A stretch of 64,000 nt of DNA, taken from Polynucleobacter arcticus (GTDB lineage Bacteria; Pseudomonadota; Gammaproteobacteria; Burkholderiales; Burkholderiaceae). Shown piece after piece: positions 28,590 through 37,365 of this stretch (positions are counted from its first letter, which is position 1; each line of letters starts with the position of its first letter). The position numbers were made by a program, and so were the translations under genes. The stretch spans positions 248,001 to 312,000 of the forward strand of contig NZ_CP028940.1 in assembly GCF_013307205.1 (NCBI RefSeq), read 5' to 3'. The notes under the pieces were generated by a model. That model worked only from the letters and a program-made list of their open reading frames with translations. It was not told the DNA's origin and did not search any database.

Positions 28590-29075
28590 ATGCCCTCATT
28601 TGACGTAGTGTGTGAGCCAGACATGATTGAATTGAAAAATGCAATCGAGCAATCGAATAAAGAGATTACCAATCGCTTTGACTTTAAAGGCTCCGATAGC
28701 CGGGTTGAGCAAAAAGATGAGACTTTGATCTTGTTTGGAGATGATGACTTTAAGTTAGGTCAAGTTCGCGATGTTCTCTACGGCAAGATGGCTAAACGCA
28801 ATGTGGATGTGCGCTACCTGAAAGACGACAAAAAAGAGACTATTGGCAGTGATAAGCGCAAGCAGACAATGAAGATTCAAAAAGGGATTACTTCAGAGTT
28901 AGCTAAAAAAGTAGTGCGCATCATTAAAGACAGCAAGATCAAAGTGCAGGCGAGTATTCAGGGGGATGCGGTTCGTGTAACAGGCACTAAGCGCGACGAT
29001 CTGCAAGAAACCATGGCAATGCTCAAGAAGGAAGTATCCGAGGCCCCATTAGGCTTTAATAACTTCCGTGACTAA
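28590..29075 (+). CDS. yajQ: Nucleotide-binding protein YajQ
   Basis: 161 residues, matching the YajQ family throughout: [18 protein letters not shown] at the start, [10 protein letters not shown], the [14 protein letters not shown] linker and the C-terminal [14 protein letters not shown]. Family members bind nucleotides, in some species cyclic di-GMP. AAGGAG lies seven bases before the ATG. Monocistronic, opposite to murB. Confidence 0.95.
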   Translation: MPSFDVVCEPDMIELKNAIEQSNKEITNRFDFKGSDSRVEQKDETLILFGDDDFKLGQVRDVLYGKMAKRNVDVRYLKDDKKETIGSDKRKQTMKIQKGITSELAKKVVRIIKDSKIKVQASIQGDAVRVTGTKRDDLQETMAMLKKEVSEAPLGFNNFRD

Positions 29076-29116
29076 TTCTCTCTAAAAGAGTAATTGGGTA
29101 TCGTCTCAATACCCAC

Positions 29117-29156
29117 TTGCAGATTGCAGTAATGTATATTATAGTAATATACATTA
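29117..29156 (+). promoter_or_regulatory. brnTA promoter and palindromic operator touching the start codon
   Basis: TTGCAG (29117-29122) and TATAGT (29140-29145) are separated by 17 bases. A perfect inverted repeat with 12-base arms (TAATGTATATTA / TAATATACATTA, 3-base spacer) covers 29130-29156, including the -10 box, and ends one base before the brnT ATG at 29157. Transcription would start about 0-6 bases from the ATG, implying a leaderless or nearly leaderless mRNA repressed by BrnA or BrnTA. Confidence 0.7.
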
Positions 29157-29456
29157 ATGATCGATTTTCAAAAAATAGTTGGGTTTCAGTGGGATGCGGG
29201 CAATGCTTACAAGAATCACAATAAGCACGATGTTTCTCAAGGTGAGGCAGAGGAGATTTTCTTCAATCAACCTTTATTGATTGAGGGTGATGAGAACCAT
29301 AGTTATGTGGAGAGTCGGTTTCTCGCTTTAGGCATTACGAACACCATGAGACTTTTATCAATTATTTTTACTCTGCGTAGTCAGGAAACCCTGATTCGCA
29401 TAGTTTCAGCAAGATCGATGAGTAAGAAAGAAAGGGCGTTCTATGAAAAAGCCTAA
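29157..29456 (+). CDS. brnT: BrnT family toxin
   Basis: 99 residues. The BrnT family pattern is clear: FQWDAGNAYKNHNKHDVS near the start, then EAEEIFFNQPLL, RFLALGITNTMRLL and the C-terminal RIVSARSMSKKERAFYEK. BrnT is a RelE-fold ribonuclease that blocks translation. No ribosome binding site precedes it because the operator abuts the ATG. It overlaps brnA by 14 bp. Confidence 0.9.
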   Translation: MIDFQKIVGFQWDAGNAYKNHNKHDVSQGEAEEIFFNQPLLIEGDENHSYVESRFLALGITNTMRLLSIIFTLRSQETLIRIVSARSMSKKERAFYEKA

Positions 29457-29718
29457 CAAATTAGCCATTCCATCCTTTGGGGATGAAAAAGAGGAGCGCA
29501 TTTTTTGGGAAAAAAATGATGCTGCTGATTACTTTGATTTATCAAAAGCTAAACGGGTAACCATGCCCAATTTGAAGCCCACAACAGCTTCTATATCTCT
29601 ACGCCTATCCCAAAGTTTTCTCGAGGGTATTAAGTTGCAGGCTAACAAGATTGATGTTCCCTACCAGTCTTTGATGAAGATTTGGTTAGCAGAAAAGTTG
29701 GAAGAGGCTACCAAGTAA
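29443..29718 (+). CDS. brnA: BrnA family antitoxin
   Basis: 91 residues. The C-terminal half is a ribbon-helix-helix-like DNA-binding domain (ASISLRLSQSFLEGIKLQANK, VPYQSLMKIWLAEKLEEA), the N-terminal half a toxin-binding tail containing FWEKNDAADYFDLSKA. It would neutralise BrnT and bind the palindrome upstream of the operon. xerD begins one base after its stop. Confidence 0.88.
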   Translation: MKKPNKLAIPSFGDEKEERIFWEKNDAADYFDLSKAKRVTMPNLKPTTASISLRLSQSFLEGIKLQANKIDVPYQSLMKIWLAEKLEEATK

Positions 29719-29719
29719 T

Positions 29720-30619
29720 ATGCAACCCGCAAGCCAAGAAGCTATTGAGCGCTTCTGCGATGCTTGTTGGCTGGAAGATGGTTTGGCAAAAAACAGCTTA
29801 TCTGCCTATCGCCGAGATCTATTGCTCTTGGCCCAGTGGCTGAAACAGGATTCTGGTATCGATCTCTACGGCGTTGCAGAAAAAGATCTCACTGCATACA
29901 TCGCACATCGCCGAGCTGATAAGGCGACTACTGCCAATCGTCGCTTGACGGTATTCAAACGCTTTTATCGCCATGCCCTGCGCATGAACTTGGTTAAAAG
30001 TGACCCTTGTATTGGTTTGCGTGCCGCCAAGCAAGCATTGCGTTTCCCGAAGACCTTGAGTGAAGATCAGGTCACTACCTTGCTCAATGCCCCTGATGTA
30101 GAGACAGCACTGGGATTGCGAGATCGCACCATGTTGGAGTTAATGTATGCCAGTGGTTTGCGTGTTTCTGAGATCGTGGCATTAAAGACAGTTGCATTGG
30201 GTCTAAATGAGGGTGTGATCCGAGTTGTGAATGGTAAGGGTGGCAAGGAGCGTTTGGTGCCATTTGGTGGTGAGGCAGGGCAATGGTTACGTCGCTATCT
30301 AGCGGATGCGAGAACGCCATTACTTGAAGGCAAGACCTCTGATGCGGTCTTCATTGGGCGTCACACTGGCACAGGCCTCACTCGTCAAGCTTTTTGGGCG
30401 CTGATAAAGCGCTACGCTACCATCGCTAATATTCCAGTAGCCTTATCTCCGCATACGCTGCGACATGCCTTTGCTACTCATTTACTCAATCATGGTGCAG
30501 ATTTAAGAGTTGTGCAGCTACTTTTGGGACATGCCGATATCTCTACTACTCAGATATATACCCACGTGGCCAGAGAGCGCCTCAAGTCTATTCATCAGCA
30601 GCATCATCCGCGCGGCTAG
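29720..30619 (+). CDS. xerD: Site-specific tyrosine recombinase XerD
   Basis: 299 residues. N-terminal SAM-like core-binding domain (about 1-100), then the catalytic residues in order: Arg in SGLRVSE, Lys in GKGGKERLVP, HTLRHAFATHLL, the His in LLGHADISTTQIYTHV with the nucleophile Tyr. XerD acts with XerC at dif to resolve chromosome dimers. XerC-type paralogue is the only close alternative. Confidence 0.93.
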   Translation: MQPASQEAIERFCDACWLEDGLAKNSLSAYRRDLLLLAQWLKQDSGIDLYGVAEKDLTAYIAHRRADKATTANRRLTVFKRFYRHALRMNLVKSDPCIGLRAAKQALRFPKTLSEDQVTTLLNAPDVETALGLRDRTMLELMYASGLRVSEIVALKTVALGLNEGVIRVVNGKGGKERLVPFGGEAGQWLRRYLADARTPLLEGKTSDAVFIGRHTGTGLTRQAFWALIKRYATIANIPVALSPHTLRHAFATHLLNHGADLRVVQLLLGHADISTTQIYTHVARERLKSIHQQHHPRG

Positions 30620-30630
30620 GGGTTTCAGAT

Positions 30631-30651
30631 TGATATCATTTTATGATATCA
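30631..30651 (+). promoter_or_regulatory. Operator upstream of hicAB
   Basis: Two copies of the 8-bp palindrome TGATATCA, 13 bp apart start to start, lie 9 bases before the presumed hicA ATG. Their position fits HicB binding and autoregulation. Confidence 0.6.
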
Positions 30652-30659
30652 TTTAGGTA

Positions 30660-30916
30660 ATGAATAGCAAACACCAAAAAACTCTACAGGCAGAGTGTTT
30701 GCTAAACCCACTTCTGCAACGATAGAGTGGAGAAAGATTGAATTATTGTTGATAGCAATTGGTAGTCAATGTGTTGAAGGTGAGGGATCTAGGGTAAGCT
30801 TTTTAATAAATAACCACAGGCTGGATCTGCATAGGCCACACCCCAGTAAAGAAGCAAAAAGGTATCAAGTAAAAGATGTTCAAAGTTTTTTGGTCCTAAT
30901 AGGAGTTAAGCCATGA
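30660..30916 (+). pseudogene. hicA: HicA family toxin gene with an N-terminal frameshift
   Basis: The ATG at 30660 (AGG four bases upstream) encodes MNSKHQKTLQA, the expected N-terminus of this HicA subfamily, but that frame stops at 30725. From GTG 30695 another frame reads FAKPTSATIEWRKIE through LHRPHPSKEAKRYQVKDVQSFL to 30916, the rest of the same protein. Five bases separate the two parts where three are expected, so one base has been lost or two gained. A 73-residue protein from the GTG is possible but lacks the first helix. hicB follows with ATGA overlap. Confidence 0.78.
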
Positions 30917-31239
30917 ACAAGCCGCTAAGTTACAAGAATTACTCTGCCAACGTTGAGTTTGATGCAGATGATCGTATTTTTGTCGGTCACTTGACTGGCA
31001 TTACAGATATCGTCTCTTTTCATGGCGAGTCTGTTTCGGAGTTAATTAAAGCCTTCGAAGCGGCGGTGGATGGTTACATCACTATGTCGGAAATGCATGG
31101 TGTAAAGCCACAAAAACCATATTCTGGAAAGTTGATGTTGCGCATTTCACCAGAAATTCATGCGAAAGTAGCAAGAACTGCTGAGGCATCAGGAAAGAGT
31201 ATTAATGCCTGGGTCGCCGATGTATTGCAGGCTGCGTAA
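30913..31239 (+). CDS. hicB: HicB family antitoxin
   Basis: 108 residues. The N-terminal domain (YSANVEFDADDRIFVGHLTGI, SVSELIKAFEAAVDGYI) is the HicB fold; the C-terminal part (LMLRISPEIHAKVARTAEASGKSINAWVADVL) is a ribbon-helix-helix DNA-binding domain. It is intact although hicA is frameshifted. Confidence 0.9.
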   Translation: MNKPLSYKNYSANVEFDADDRIFVGHLTGITDIVSFHGESVSELIKAFEAAVDGYITMSEMHGVKPQKPYSGKLMLRISPEIHAKVARTAEASGKSINAWVADVLQAA

Positions 31240-31261
31240 TAGAGAGCTCGCAGTATAGTTT

Positions 31262-31474
31262 TTACTCTCCACACTCCTTCATGAAGTCATCAGACACGGA
31301 TGGCCCGTTTAAGAAAAAGTTATCCCAAGTGTTTGCTAAGGGTGAAATGATTCTCTCATGACCGCGAATACGGACAATGACCTGTTTCACTTTATCTGGC
31401 AAGCAAGCCTCGGTGGGTAACCTGACTGCTTGACTCTGATTGCAAGTAAGTACAGTCGAAATGACTATTGGCAT
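31262..31474 (-). CDS. vapB: VapB-type antitoxin without a VapC
   Basis: 70 residues with a good SD (AGGAGG, 5 bases before the ATG). LTCNQSQAVRLPTEACLP is the swapped-hairpin AbrB/MazE DNA-binding element of VagC/VapB antitoxins, and WDNFFLNGPSVSDDFM the C-terminal toxin-binding tail. vapC would be expected just after the stop, but the convergent hicB ends there, 22 bp away. It is probably a remnant of a pair or acts in trans. Confidence 0.8.
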   Translation of the reverse strand: MPIVISTVLTCNQSQAVRLPTEACLPDKVKQVIVRIRGHERIISPLANTWDNFFLNGPSVSDDFMKECGE

Positions 31475-31567
31475 GGCACCTCCTCATACATTCAACACTA
31501 CTGTAGCAAAAATCTTACTTCTGGATAGTTAAAAACCATTATTTGGAGAAGTGTTTAAGATAGCACA

Positions 31568-32224
31568 ATGAATTTCTCCTTAGATCTATTGCTGATTCCA
31601 GCTGCCTACCTGATTGGTTCCATCTCTTTTGCGGTAGTGGTCAGTAAGTGCATGCGCTTGCCCGACCCCCATTCTTATGGCTCAGGTAATCCCGGCGCTA
31701 CTAACGTTCTGCGCACAGGCAATAAGCTTGCAGCCGTCCTTACACTCATTGGAGATGCGCTAAAGGGTTATTTTGCAGTGATGCTAGCGAGAGCATTGCT
31801 CGGCGATGCAGCTTTGACATCGACACTCAATTCTTGGTTATTGTGCGGGGTGGTAGTAGCAGTGTTCCTGGGTCACCTGTTCCCAATTTTCCATGGCTTT
31901 AAGGGTGGTAAGGGTGTAGCTACAGCTTGCGGCATCTTGTTTGGAATTAATTGGATCTTAGGTTTAGCAACTCTGAGTACTTGGATCATTGTTGCGACAT
32001 TCATGCGCTACTCATCACTTGCTGCGCTAGCTGCTGCTGTATTCGGCCCTGTTTACTTTATATTTTTATTTGGTTTTCACCCAATGGCGCTTGCCTTAGC
32101 GGTGGTAAGCGCATTATTAATATGGCGCCATCGTAACAATATTACTAATCTCCTGAATGGGACTGAGAGCCGTATTGGTTCAAAGAAAAAAGCTCAAGCA
32201 GAGCACTCAACTAAAGGACATTGA
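31568..32224 (+). CDS. plsY: Glycerol-3-phosphate acyltransferase PlsY
   Basis: 218 residues, five predicted membrane segments. The three PlsY loops are present: [30 protein letters not shown], and [12 protein letters not shown] with the C-terminal [15 protein letters not shown]. It transfers acyl groups from acyl phosphate to glycerol 3-phosphate in the inner membrane. The stop overlaps the next gene. Confidence 0.95.
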   Translation: MNFSLDLLLIPAAYLIGSISFAVVVSKCMRLPDPHSYGSGNPGATNVLRTGNKLAAVLTLIGDALKGYFAVMLARALLGDAALTSTLNSWLLCGVVVAVFLGHLFPIFHGFKGGKGVATACGILFGINWILGLATLSTWIIVATFMRYSSLAALAAAVFGPVYFIFLFGFHPMALALAVVSALLIWRHRNNITNLLNGTESRIGSKKKAQAEHSTKGH

Positions 32225-32595
32225 TGACTATCGCCTATTGGTGCATTCTGTTTATGGGGCTATTTCCGATTGTGGCAGCAGGGATTGCCAAAAAAGGTTT
32301 TGAGGGTTATGACAATGGCATGCCAAGACAATGGCTTGCTCAGCAGACAGGCTTTCGGGCGCGAGCGAATGCTGCTCAAGCAAATTTATTCGAGTCTCTT
32401 CCTTTATTCTTTGCTGCAGTGATCATCGCATCGATGGCTAACGCGCCACAAAATAGGGTCGATTTATTAGCAATGGGATTTGTACTGACGCGTATTGCTT
32501 ATCTGATTTGCTATTTAGCCAATTGGCCAACTACGAGGTCAATCGTTTGGCTTGCTGGATTAGTGTGTGTCGTGGCGATCTTTTTTCAGATCTAA
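32221..32595 (+). CDS. MAPEG family membrane protein
   Basis: 124 residues with four hydrophobic segments. The motif [23 protein letters not shown] matches the MAPEG superfamily (membrane-associated eicosanoid and glutathione metabolism), here of the bacterial type without an assigned substrate. It overlaps plsY by 4 bp. Confidence 0.85.
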   Translation: MMTIAYWCILFMGLFPIVAAGIAKKGFEGYDNGMPRQWLAQQTGFRARANAAQANLFESLPLFFAAVIIASMANAPQNRVDLLAMGFVLTRIAYLICYLANWPTTRSIVWLAGLVCVVAIFFQI

Positions 32596-32681
32596 ATCCA
32601 TTCACCAACCCTTGCTGAGATAGCCCCTCAAAAAATCATCTTTTAATTAGTATAAAAAATTCATCGAGACAAAAAATATTT

Positions 32682-33461
32682 ATGGCCACTAAGAAAATTG
32701 CAACAAAGTCAGTTGTTAAAACACCTGTCAAGAAAGTTGCCAGCGTAAAGCCTGTTAAGGCAGCTACTACAAGTAAGAGTGAAAGTGGTACACCGTTGTC
32801 GGTAGTGATTCGTCGACGTATCGAGGCTCAAAAAGCACGCTTTCATGCAAATGACAATATTTCTAAGTTTATTCAACCAGGAGAGCTAGAGGGCTTGGTG
32901 GATGAGGTTGCACAGAAGATGCAGGCAGTCTTAGAGAGCTTGGTTATTGATACTGAGAGTGACCACAATACTCAAAATACCAGTCAACGTGTTGCCAAAA
33001 TGTTTGTTAAAGAGGTCTTTAATGGTCGCTATGTTGAGCAGCCTTCCTTAACGAAATTCCCGAATGTCAGCCGCCTTAATGAGTTGATGATTATTGGGCC
33101 CATTACTGTTCGCAGTGCTTGCTCTCACCATTTCTGCCCCATCATGGGCCGGGTTTGGATTGGCGTCTTACCTAATAAAGAATCTGCACTCATTGGTTTA
33201 TCGAAGTACTCGCGCTTAACTGAATGGATCATGTGTCGACCACAAATCCAAGAGGAGGCAGTGGTGGAGTTGGCAGATATGCTAGAGAAAAAAATTAAGC
33301 CTATTGGGGTTGCTATCGTCATGGAAGCAGACCACTTTTGCATGCAATGGCGCGGTGTTAAAGACCCTAATTCGAGGATGATTAACAGTGTGATGCGCGG
33401 AGCGTTCTTAAAGGACTCGAATTTGCGTCGTGAGTTTTTATCTCTTTTAGATAAGAGGTAA
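32682..33461 (+). CDS. folE: GTP cyclohydrolase I
   Basis: 259 residues. After a Lys/Ala/Val-rich basic tail (about 1-40) the FolE domain follows, with the zinc site around SACSHHFCP, IGLSKYSRL, RPQIQEE and EADHFCMQWRGVKDP. The enzyme starts folate (or queuosine precursor) synthesis from GTP. The basic N-terminal tail is longer than in most bacterial FolE. The downstream region has purine-rich repeats. Confidence 0.92.
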   Translation: MATKKIATKSVVKTPVKKVASVKPVKAATTSKSESGTPLSVVIRRRIEAQKARFHANDNISKFIQPGELEGLVDEVAQKMQAVLESLVIDTESDHNTQNTSQRVAKMFVKEVFNGRYVEQPSLTKFPNVSRLNELMIIGPITVRSACSHHFCPIMGRVWIGVLPNKESALIGLSKYSRLTEWIMCRPQIQEEAVVELADMLEKKIKPIGVAIVMEADHFCMQWRGVKDPNSRMINSVMRGAFLKDSNLRREFLSLLDKR

Positions 33462-33515
33462 GAGACGAAAGACAAGAGAAGAAAGACAAGAGACAAGAGA
33501 TGAGAGACCAGGGTA
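33462..33515. repeat. Purine-rich short repeats after folE
   Basis: Nearly pure A/G plus occasional C: repeated AGACAAGAG/AGACGAAAG words directly after the folE stop. The tract resembles the one between gmd and fcl in composition. Confidence 0.8.
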
Positions 33516-33527
33516 ATTAAAGAGAAG

Positions 33528-33731
33528 ATGACAGCACTACTTAGCTTGTTGATGAGCGCAGTCTTGTTTGGGTGCTCTTTATATCCGGACGTCAATCGTG
33601 ACCCCGCCAAAAATAATCAAGCGACTTTTCGACAAGATGCCGTAGATTGTGCTCGAGCATATCCAGAGTCGGGATCTGGGACTCATATTAAGCAACGTAT
33701 TGGCTGTATGAATCTAAAAGGTTGGCGCTAA
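33528..33731 (+). CDS. Small lipoprotein, unknown function
   Basis: 67 residues. A hydrophobic N-terminus ends in a lipobox-like LFGCSLY (Cys about residue 16). The mature part has two further cysteines (DCARAY, IGCMNLKGWR); the C-terminal SGTHIKQRIGCMNLKGW resembles that of short outer-membrane lipoproteins of related bacteria. Function not known. Confidence 0.65.
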   Translation: MTALLSLLMSAVLFGCSLYPDVNRDPAKNNQATFRQDAVDCARAYPESGSGTHIKQRIGCMNLKGWR

Positions 33732-33909
33732 CGACATCTCGTAAGTCTGTGGTGCATCCAGTGCAGTTGGGTACTTTCTTGGTTGAGAACAGTTCTCAAC
33801 AAAATAGCTAAGTAAATCAATAGCTTGGGCTGCCCATAGCTGAGTAATTTGATCTGCTCTATGATCCATTTAGTGCATTCTTTGTTCTATTTCACTTTCT
33901 GGAGTTCAT

Positions 33910-34218
33910 ATGAAAAATAGTCGTCGCCAATTTATGATTTTGTCTGCTGCTGGTGCTTGCACATTAGCTTTGAACGGTCATGTTCAGGCTCAAGCCATGC
34001 TTGCTGAAACTGATCCACAAGCTGTTGCTTTGGGTTACAAGGCTGATGCCTCCAAAGTGGATAAAGCGAAATATCCTAAATACGCTGCAGGTCAAATTTG
34101 CAGCAACTGTGCCTTGTATCAAGGTAAAGCAGGTTCTGCCGCTGGTGGTTGCTCTTTGTTTGGTGCTAAGCAAGTTGCTGGCCCAGGCTGGTGCTCTGCT
34201 TACGCTAAGAAGGCTTAA
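33910..34218 (+). CDS. High-potential iron-sulfur protein (HiPIP)
   Basis: 102 residues. A twin-arginine type signal (SRRQFMILSAAGA) targets it folded to the periplasm. The mature part has the HiPIP cluster pattern: C-S-N-C-ALYQG, then GGCSLF and GPGWCSAY, four cysteines for a [4Fe-4S] cluster. It is a soluble electron carrier, often to oxidases or reaction centres. A strong terminator follows. Confidence 0.93.
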   Translation: MKNSRRQFMILSAAGACTLALNGHVQAQAMLAETDPQAVALGYKADASKVDKAKYPKYAAGQICSNCALYQGKAGSAAGGCSLFGAKQVAGPGWCSAYAKKA

Positions 34219-34245
34219 GCTCTGCTGACAGTTTGAGTATTCAGT

Positions 34246-34280
34246 AAAAATGGCTGCCCTACGAGGCAGCCATTTTTTTT
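34246..34280 (+). terminator. Intrinsic terminator after the HiPIP gene
   Basis: Stem TGGCTGCC / GGCAGCCA with a 6-base loop followed by eight T residues, 32 bases after the stop. Confidence 0.93.
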
Positions 34281-34346
34281 ACTTATTCTGGCCATTTCTG
34301 GAGAACAGCTCCCGCGGCAAGCTGGGAGTCTGATTGTACTGCTTGA

Positions 34347-34508
34347 TTATTGTTGCTTAGTGGCTGCAATCGACAAAATGCAGTCCTTGATACCGTAGTT
34401 GTGATATTTCCCGGCATTTTCCTTTTTAAGGGATTGGGCGCACTCCAAAACAGAGTTGCGAACATTGGTTTTGGGGGTGGCATTGGTGGTCATAGTACGA
34501 ATTCTCAT
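34347..34508 (-). CDS. Possible small protein of 53 residues
   Basis: An open frame from ATG 34508 (or ATG 34493) ends at a TAA at 34347. The product contains RNSVLECAQSLKKENAGKYH and NYGIKDCILSIAATKQQ, with charged, amphipathic composition and two cysteines, which looks protein-like. No good SD precedes it and no family is recognised. It lies between the HiPIP terminator and manC. Confidence 0.4.
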   Translation of the reverse strand: MRIRTMTTNATPKTNVRNSVLECAQSLKKENAGKYHNYGIKDCILSIAATKQQ

Positions 34509-34641
34509 GATCTATTGGTTTGGTAAAAACTGCTTTTAGAGCATATTCCAAAAAATCGAGTGCTGCCTAATAAACCTATAAAATTAATACCTATTTACTT
34601 ATTTGTCTATTAAAGCGAAAGCGCGAAGTCCTATTTACTAT

Positions 34642-36171
34642 ATGACCCAAGTCATCCCAGCCACCCCAGTCATTCTTTGCGGCGGATCCGGTACACGGCT
34701 ATGGCCTTTATCGCGCTCGGGCTTTCCGAAGCAGTTTTTAGTGCTTTCTGGGGATAACTCCAGTCAGAGTTTGTTTCAACAGGCAATCGAGAGAATTCAC
34801 TCTATCGGAAGCACTCAGATTCAATTGGGTACTACCTTGATTGTGACCAATGAAGACCATCGCTTTTTAGCTTTGGATCAATTGCGAGAACTCAAAGAGG
34901 TGCGAGCTACCTTATTGCTTGAGCCATCAGGCCGCAATACTGCTCCAGCACTGACCTTGGCAGCATTCTGCGCAATGGATGGCGAGCTGAATGAGCAGAT
35001 GAATGAGCAGATGAATGCGCAGGGTGGATCCCATGATCCTATTTTGATCATCACTCCAGCTGACCAAACAGTCAAAAATTCAATAGCTTTTACTAAAGCC
35101 TTGCAAGATTGTGTGGCTCTGGTTGCTAGCGATACGACTAATCAAACGATTGCCATTTTAGGTATTACGCCAACTGCTCCTGAAACTGGCTATGGTTACA
35201 TTCGTCGTAGTACTGTAGTTGGATCTCATCATGAATACACAGTGGAAGCGTTTGTTGAAAAGCCGGATGCCAAGACTGCCCAAACCTATTTAGAAGACGG
35301 TAACTATCTTTGGAATAGCGGCATGTTTGTCATGCGTGCGAGCACTTGGCTTGCCGCTTTAAAAGAATTCCGTCCCGATATTTTTGGTGCAACTGAAACG
35401 GCTTGGGTTGGTAAGACGACAGATCAATCAGGTCAAACTACTTTTGTACGTCCGGACAAGGTAATTTTTAATACTATTCCTAGCGAGTCGATTGACTATG
35501 CGGTGATTGAAAAGTGCCCCAAATCCAATTTTTCCATCAAGATGGTTGAGCTCGATGCCGGCTGGAATGACCTGGGTGCATGGGATGCCGTATGGCAAGT
35601 GGGTCAACAAGATGGCGAAGGTAATGTCACTTCTGGTGATACGTTACTGAGTAACACCAAGAACTCCTTGATTCATGCTAGCACCCGTTTGGTGAGCGCA
35701 GTAGGAGTGGAAAATTTGATTATCGTTGAGACGGCAGATGCCGTATTGGTGGCCGATCGGTCCAATAGCCAAGATGTGAAACACATCGTCAATCAATTAG
35801 ACACACAGCAGCGGGAAGAAAAAAACCTCCACCGTAAAGTTGCGCGCCCTTGGGGTTGGTACGACAGTGTGGATGAAGGCGAACGATTTAAGGTCAAGCG
35901 TATTCAGGTGAAGCCGGGGGCGAGCCTCTCTTTGCAAATGCATCACCATCGTGCCGAGCACTGGATTGTGGTTAAAGGGGTTGCAGAGATTACCAATGGT
36001 GATCAAGTGATCACATTGACTGAGAATCAAAGTACGTATATTCCGCAAGGACAAACCCATCGCTTAGCCAATCCCGGAACAACTCCTTTGGAGATTATTG
36101 AGGTGCAGTCTGGGAGCTACTTGGGTGAAGACGATATTGTGCGGTTTGAAGATACCTATGGGCGTAGCTAA
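34642..36171 (+). CDS. manC: Mannose-1-phosphate guanylyltransferase / mannose-6-phosphate isomerase
   Basis: 509 residues from ATG 34642 (an in-frame TTG at 34603 is less likely). The N-terminal nucleotidyltransferase has ILCGGSGTRLWPLSR and FPKQFL, and the middle EKPDAKTAQTYLEDGNYLWNSGMF. The C-terminal cupin (MHHHRAEHWIVVKG) is the type II isomerase. Together they make GDP-mannose, and it leads the gmd-fcl unit. A 12-bp in-frame repeat lies near residues 115-127. Confidence 0.94.
   Translation: MTQVIPATPVILCGGSGTRLWPLSRSGFPKQFLVLSGDNSSQSLFQQAIERIHSIGSTQIQLGTTLIVTNEDHRFLALDQLRELKEVRATLLLEPSGRNTAPALTLAAFCAMDGELNEQMNEQMNAQGGSHDPILIITPADQTVKNSIAFTKALQDCVALVASDTTNQTIAILGITPTAPETGYGYIRRSTVVGSHHEYTVEAFVEKPDAKTAQTYLEDGNYLWNSGMFVMRASTWLAALKEFRPDIFGATETAWVGKTTDQSGQTTFVRPDKVIFNTIPSESIDYAVIEKCPKSNFSIKMVELDAGWNDLGAWDAVWQVGQQDGEGNVTSGDTLLSNTKNSLIHASTRLVSAVGVENLIIVETADAVLVADRSNSQDVKHIVNQLDTQQREEKNLHRKVARPWGWYDSVDEGERFKVKRIQVKPGASLSLQMHHHRAEHWIVVKGVAEITNGDQVITLTENQSTYIPQGQTHRLANPGTTPLEIIEVQSGSYLGEDDIVRFEDTYGRS
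34987..35022. repeat. 12-bp tandem repeat inside manC
   Basis: Three near-identical units of ATGAATGAGCAG code for NEQM-type repeats in ManC; multiples of three keep the frame. Confidence 0.85.
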
Positions 36172-36234
36172 GAATTACCAGAAAAATGATTAACGATGTA
36201 GATTGAAAAACTAGATAAAGAAACTAATAAAGTT

Positions 36235-37365
36235 ATGACCACTAAACAAAAAGTAGCTCTCATCACCGGTATCACTGGCCAAGATGGTTCCTACCTTGCC
36301 GAGTTCCTTTTAGAGAAAGGTTATATCGTTCACGGTATTAAGCGCCGTGCCTCTTCTTTTAATACCGAGCGCATTGATCATCTGTATCAAGATCCCCACG
36401 TTAATCATCCAGACCTCATTCTGCATTACGGTGATTTAACGGATACCAGTAACTTGGTGCGCATTATTCAAGAATGCCAGCCTGATGAGATTTATAACTT
36501 AGGTGCTCAGTCTCATGTAGCGGTATCTTTTGAATCTCCTGAGTACACGGCAGATGTCGATGCGATGGGCCCACTCCGAATGCTTGAAGCTATTCGGATC
36601 TTGGGTTTGGAGAAAAAGACCCGCTTTTATCAAGCCTCTACTTCTGAGCTCTATGGCTTAGTGCAAGAAATTCCGCAAAAAGAGACTACCCCGTTTTATC
36701 CACGTAGTCCTTATGCAGTAGCAAAGCTTTATGCCTATTGGATTACCGTGAACTACCGTGAAGCCTATGGCATGTATGCATGTAATGGCATCTTGTTTAA
36801 CCATGAGTCTAAGCGCCGTGGTGAAACCTTTGTAACCCGTAAGGTCACTCGTGGTTTAGCCAATATTGCACAAGGTTTAGAGAAATGTCTTTACATGGGC
36901 AATATTGACGCCTTACGTGACTGGGGTCATGCCAAAGACTATGTCCGTATGCAGTGGTTGATGTTGCAACAAGATAAGCCGGATGATTTTGTGATTGCGA
37001 CAGGTGTGCAGTTCACTGTTCGTGAATTCATTACCCGTAGCGCTAAACAGTTAGGCATCACCCTTAAATTTGAAGGAAAGGCCGAAAATGAACAAGCTAT
37101 TGTTGCAAGCATTGAGGGCGATAAAGCACCAGCACTAAAAGTGGGCGATGTGATTGTGCAAATCGATCCACGCTACTATCGTCCTACTGAAGTAGAGACC
37201 CTCTTGGGTGATCCTACTAAAGCCAAAGAGAAGCTGGGCTGGGTTCCAGAAATTACGCTAGATCAAATGATTGTCGAGATGGTTGCCAACGACTTGGATC
37301 AAGCTAAGCAACATGCCCTACTGAGTAAGCATGGTTACTCTGTAGCAGTGGGTAAAGAAAACTAA
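36235..37365 (+). CDS. gmd: GDP-mannose 4,6-dehydratase
   Basis: 376 residues, extended SDR. The NADP motif [18 protein letters not shown] is at the N-terminus, the active-site STSELYG and [10 protein letters not shown] follow, and GHAKDYV is the Gmd-specific element. It produces GDP-4-dehydro-6-deoxymannose for GDP-fucose. It follows manC by 63 bp. Confidence 0.95.
   Translation: MTTKQKVALITGITGQDGSYLAEFLLEKGYIVHGIKRRASSFNTERIDHLYQDPHVNHPDLILHYGDLTDTSNLVRIIQECQPDEIYNLGAQSHVAVSFESPEYTADVDAMGPLRMLEAIRILGLEKKTRFYQASTSELYGLVQEIPQKETTPFYPRSPYAVAKLYAYWITVNYREAYGMYACNGILFNHESKRRGETFVTRKVTRGLANIAQGLEKCLYMGNIDALRDWGHAKDYVRMQWLMLQQDKPDDFVIATGVQFTVREFITRSAKQLGITLKFEGKAENEQAIVASIEGDKAPALKVGDVIVQIDPRYYRPTEVETLLGDPTKAKEKLGWVPEITLDQMIVEMVANDLDQAKQHALLSKHGYSVAVGKEN

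Noticed and set aside
29095..29115. Stem-loop TGGGTAT/ATACCCA after yajQ as terminator
   Set aside because: No T-run follows; could still form a structure but is not a supported terminator.
34283..34483. 66-residue minus-strand frame overlapping the region after the HiPIP terminator
   Set aside because: Composition is unlike a protein; the alternative frame 34347-34508 is more plausible.
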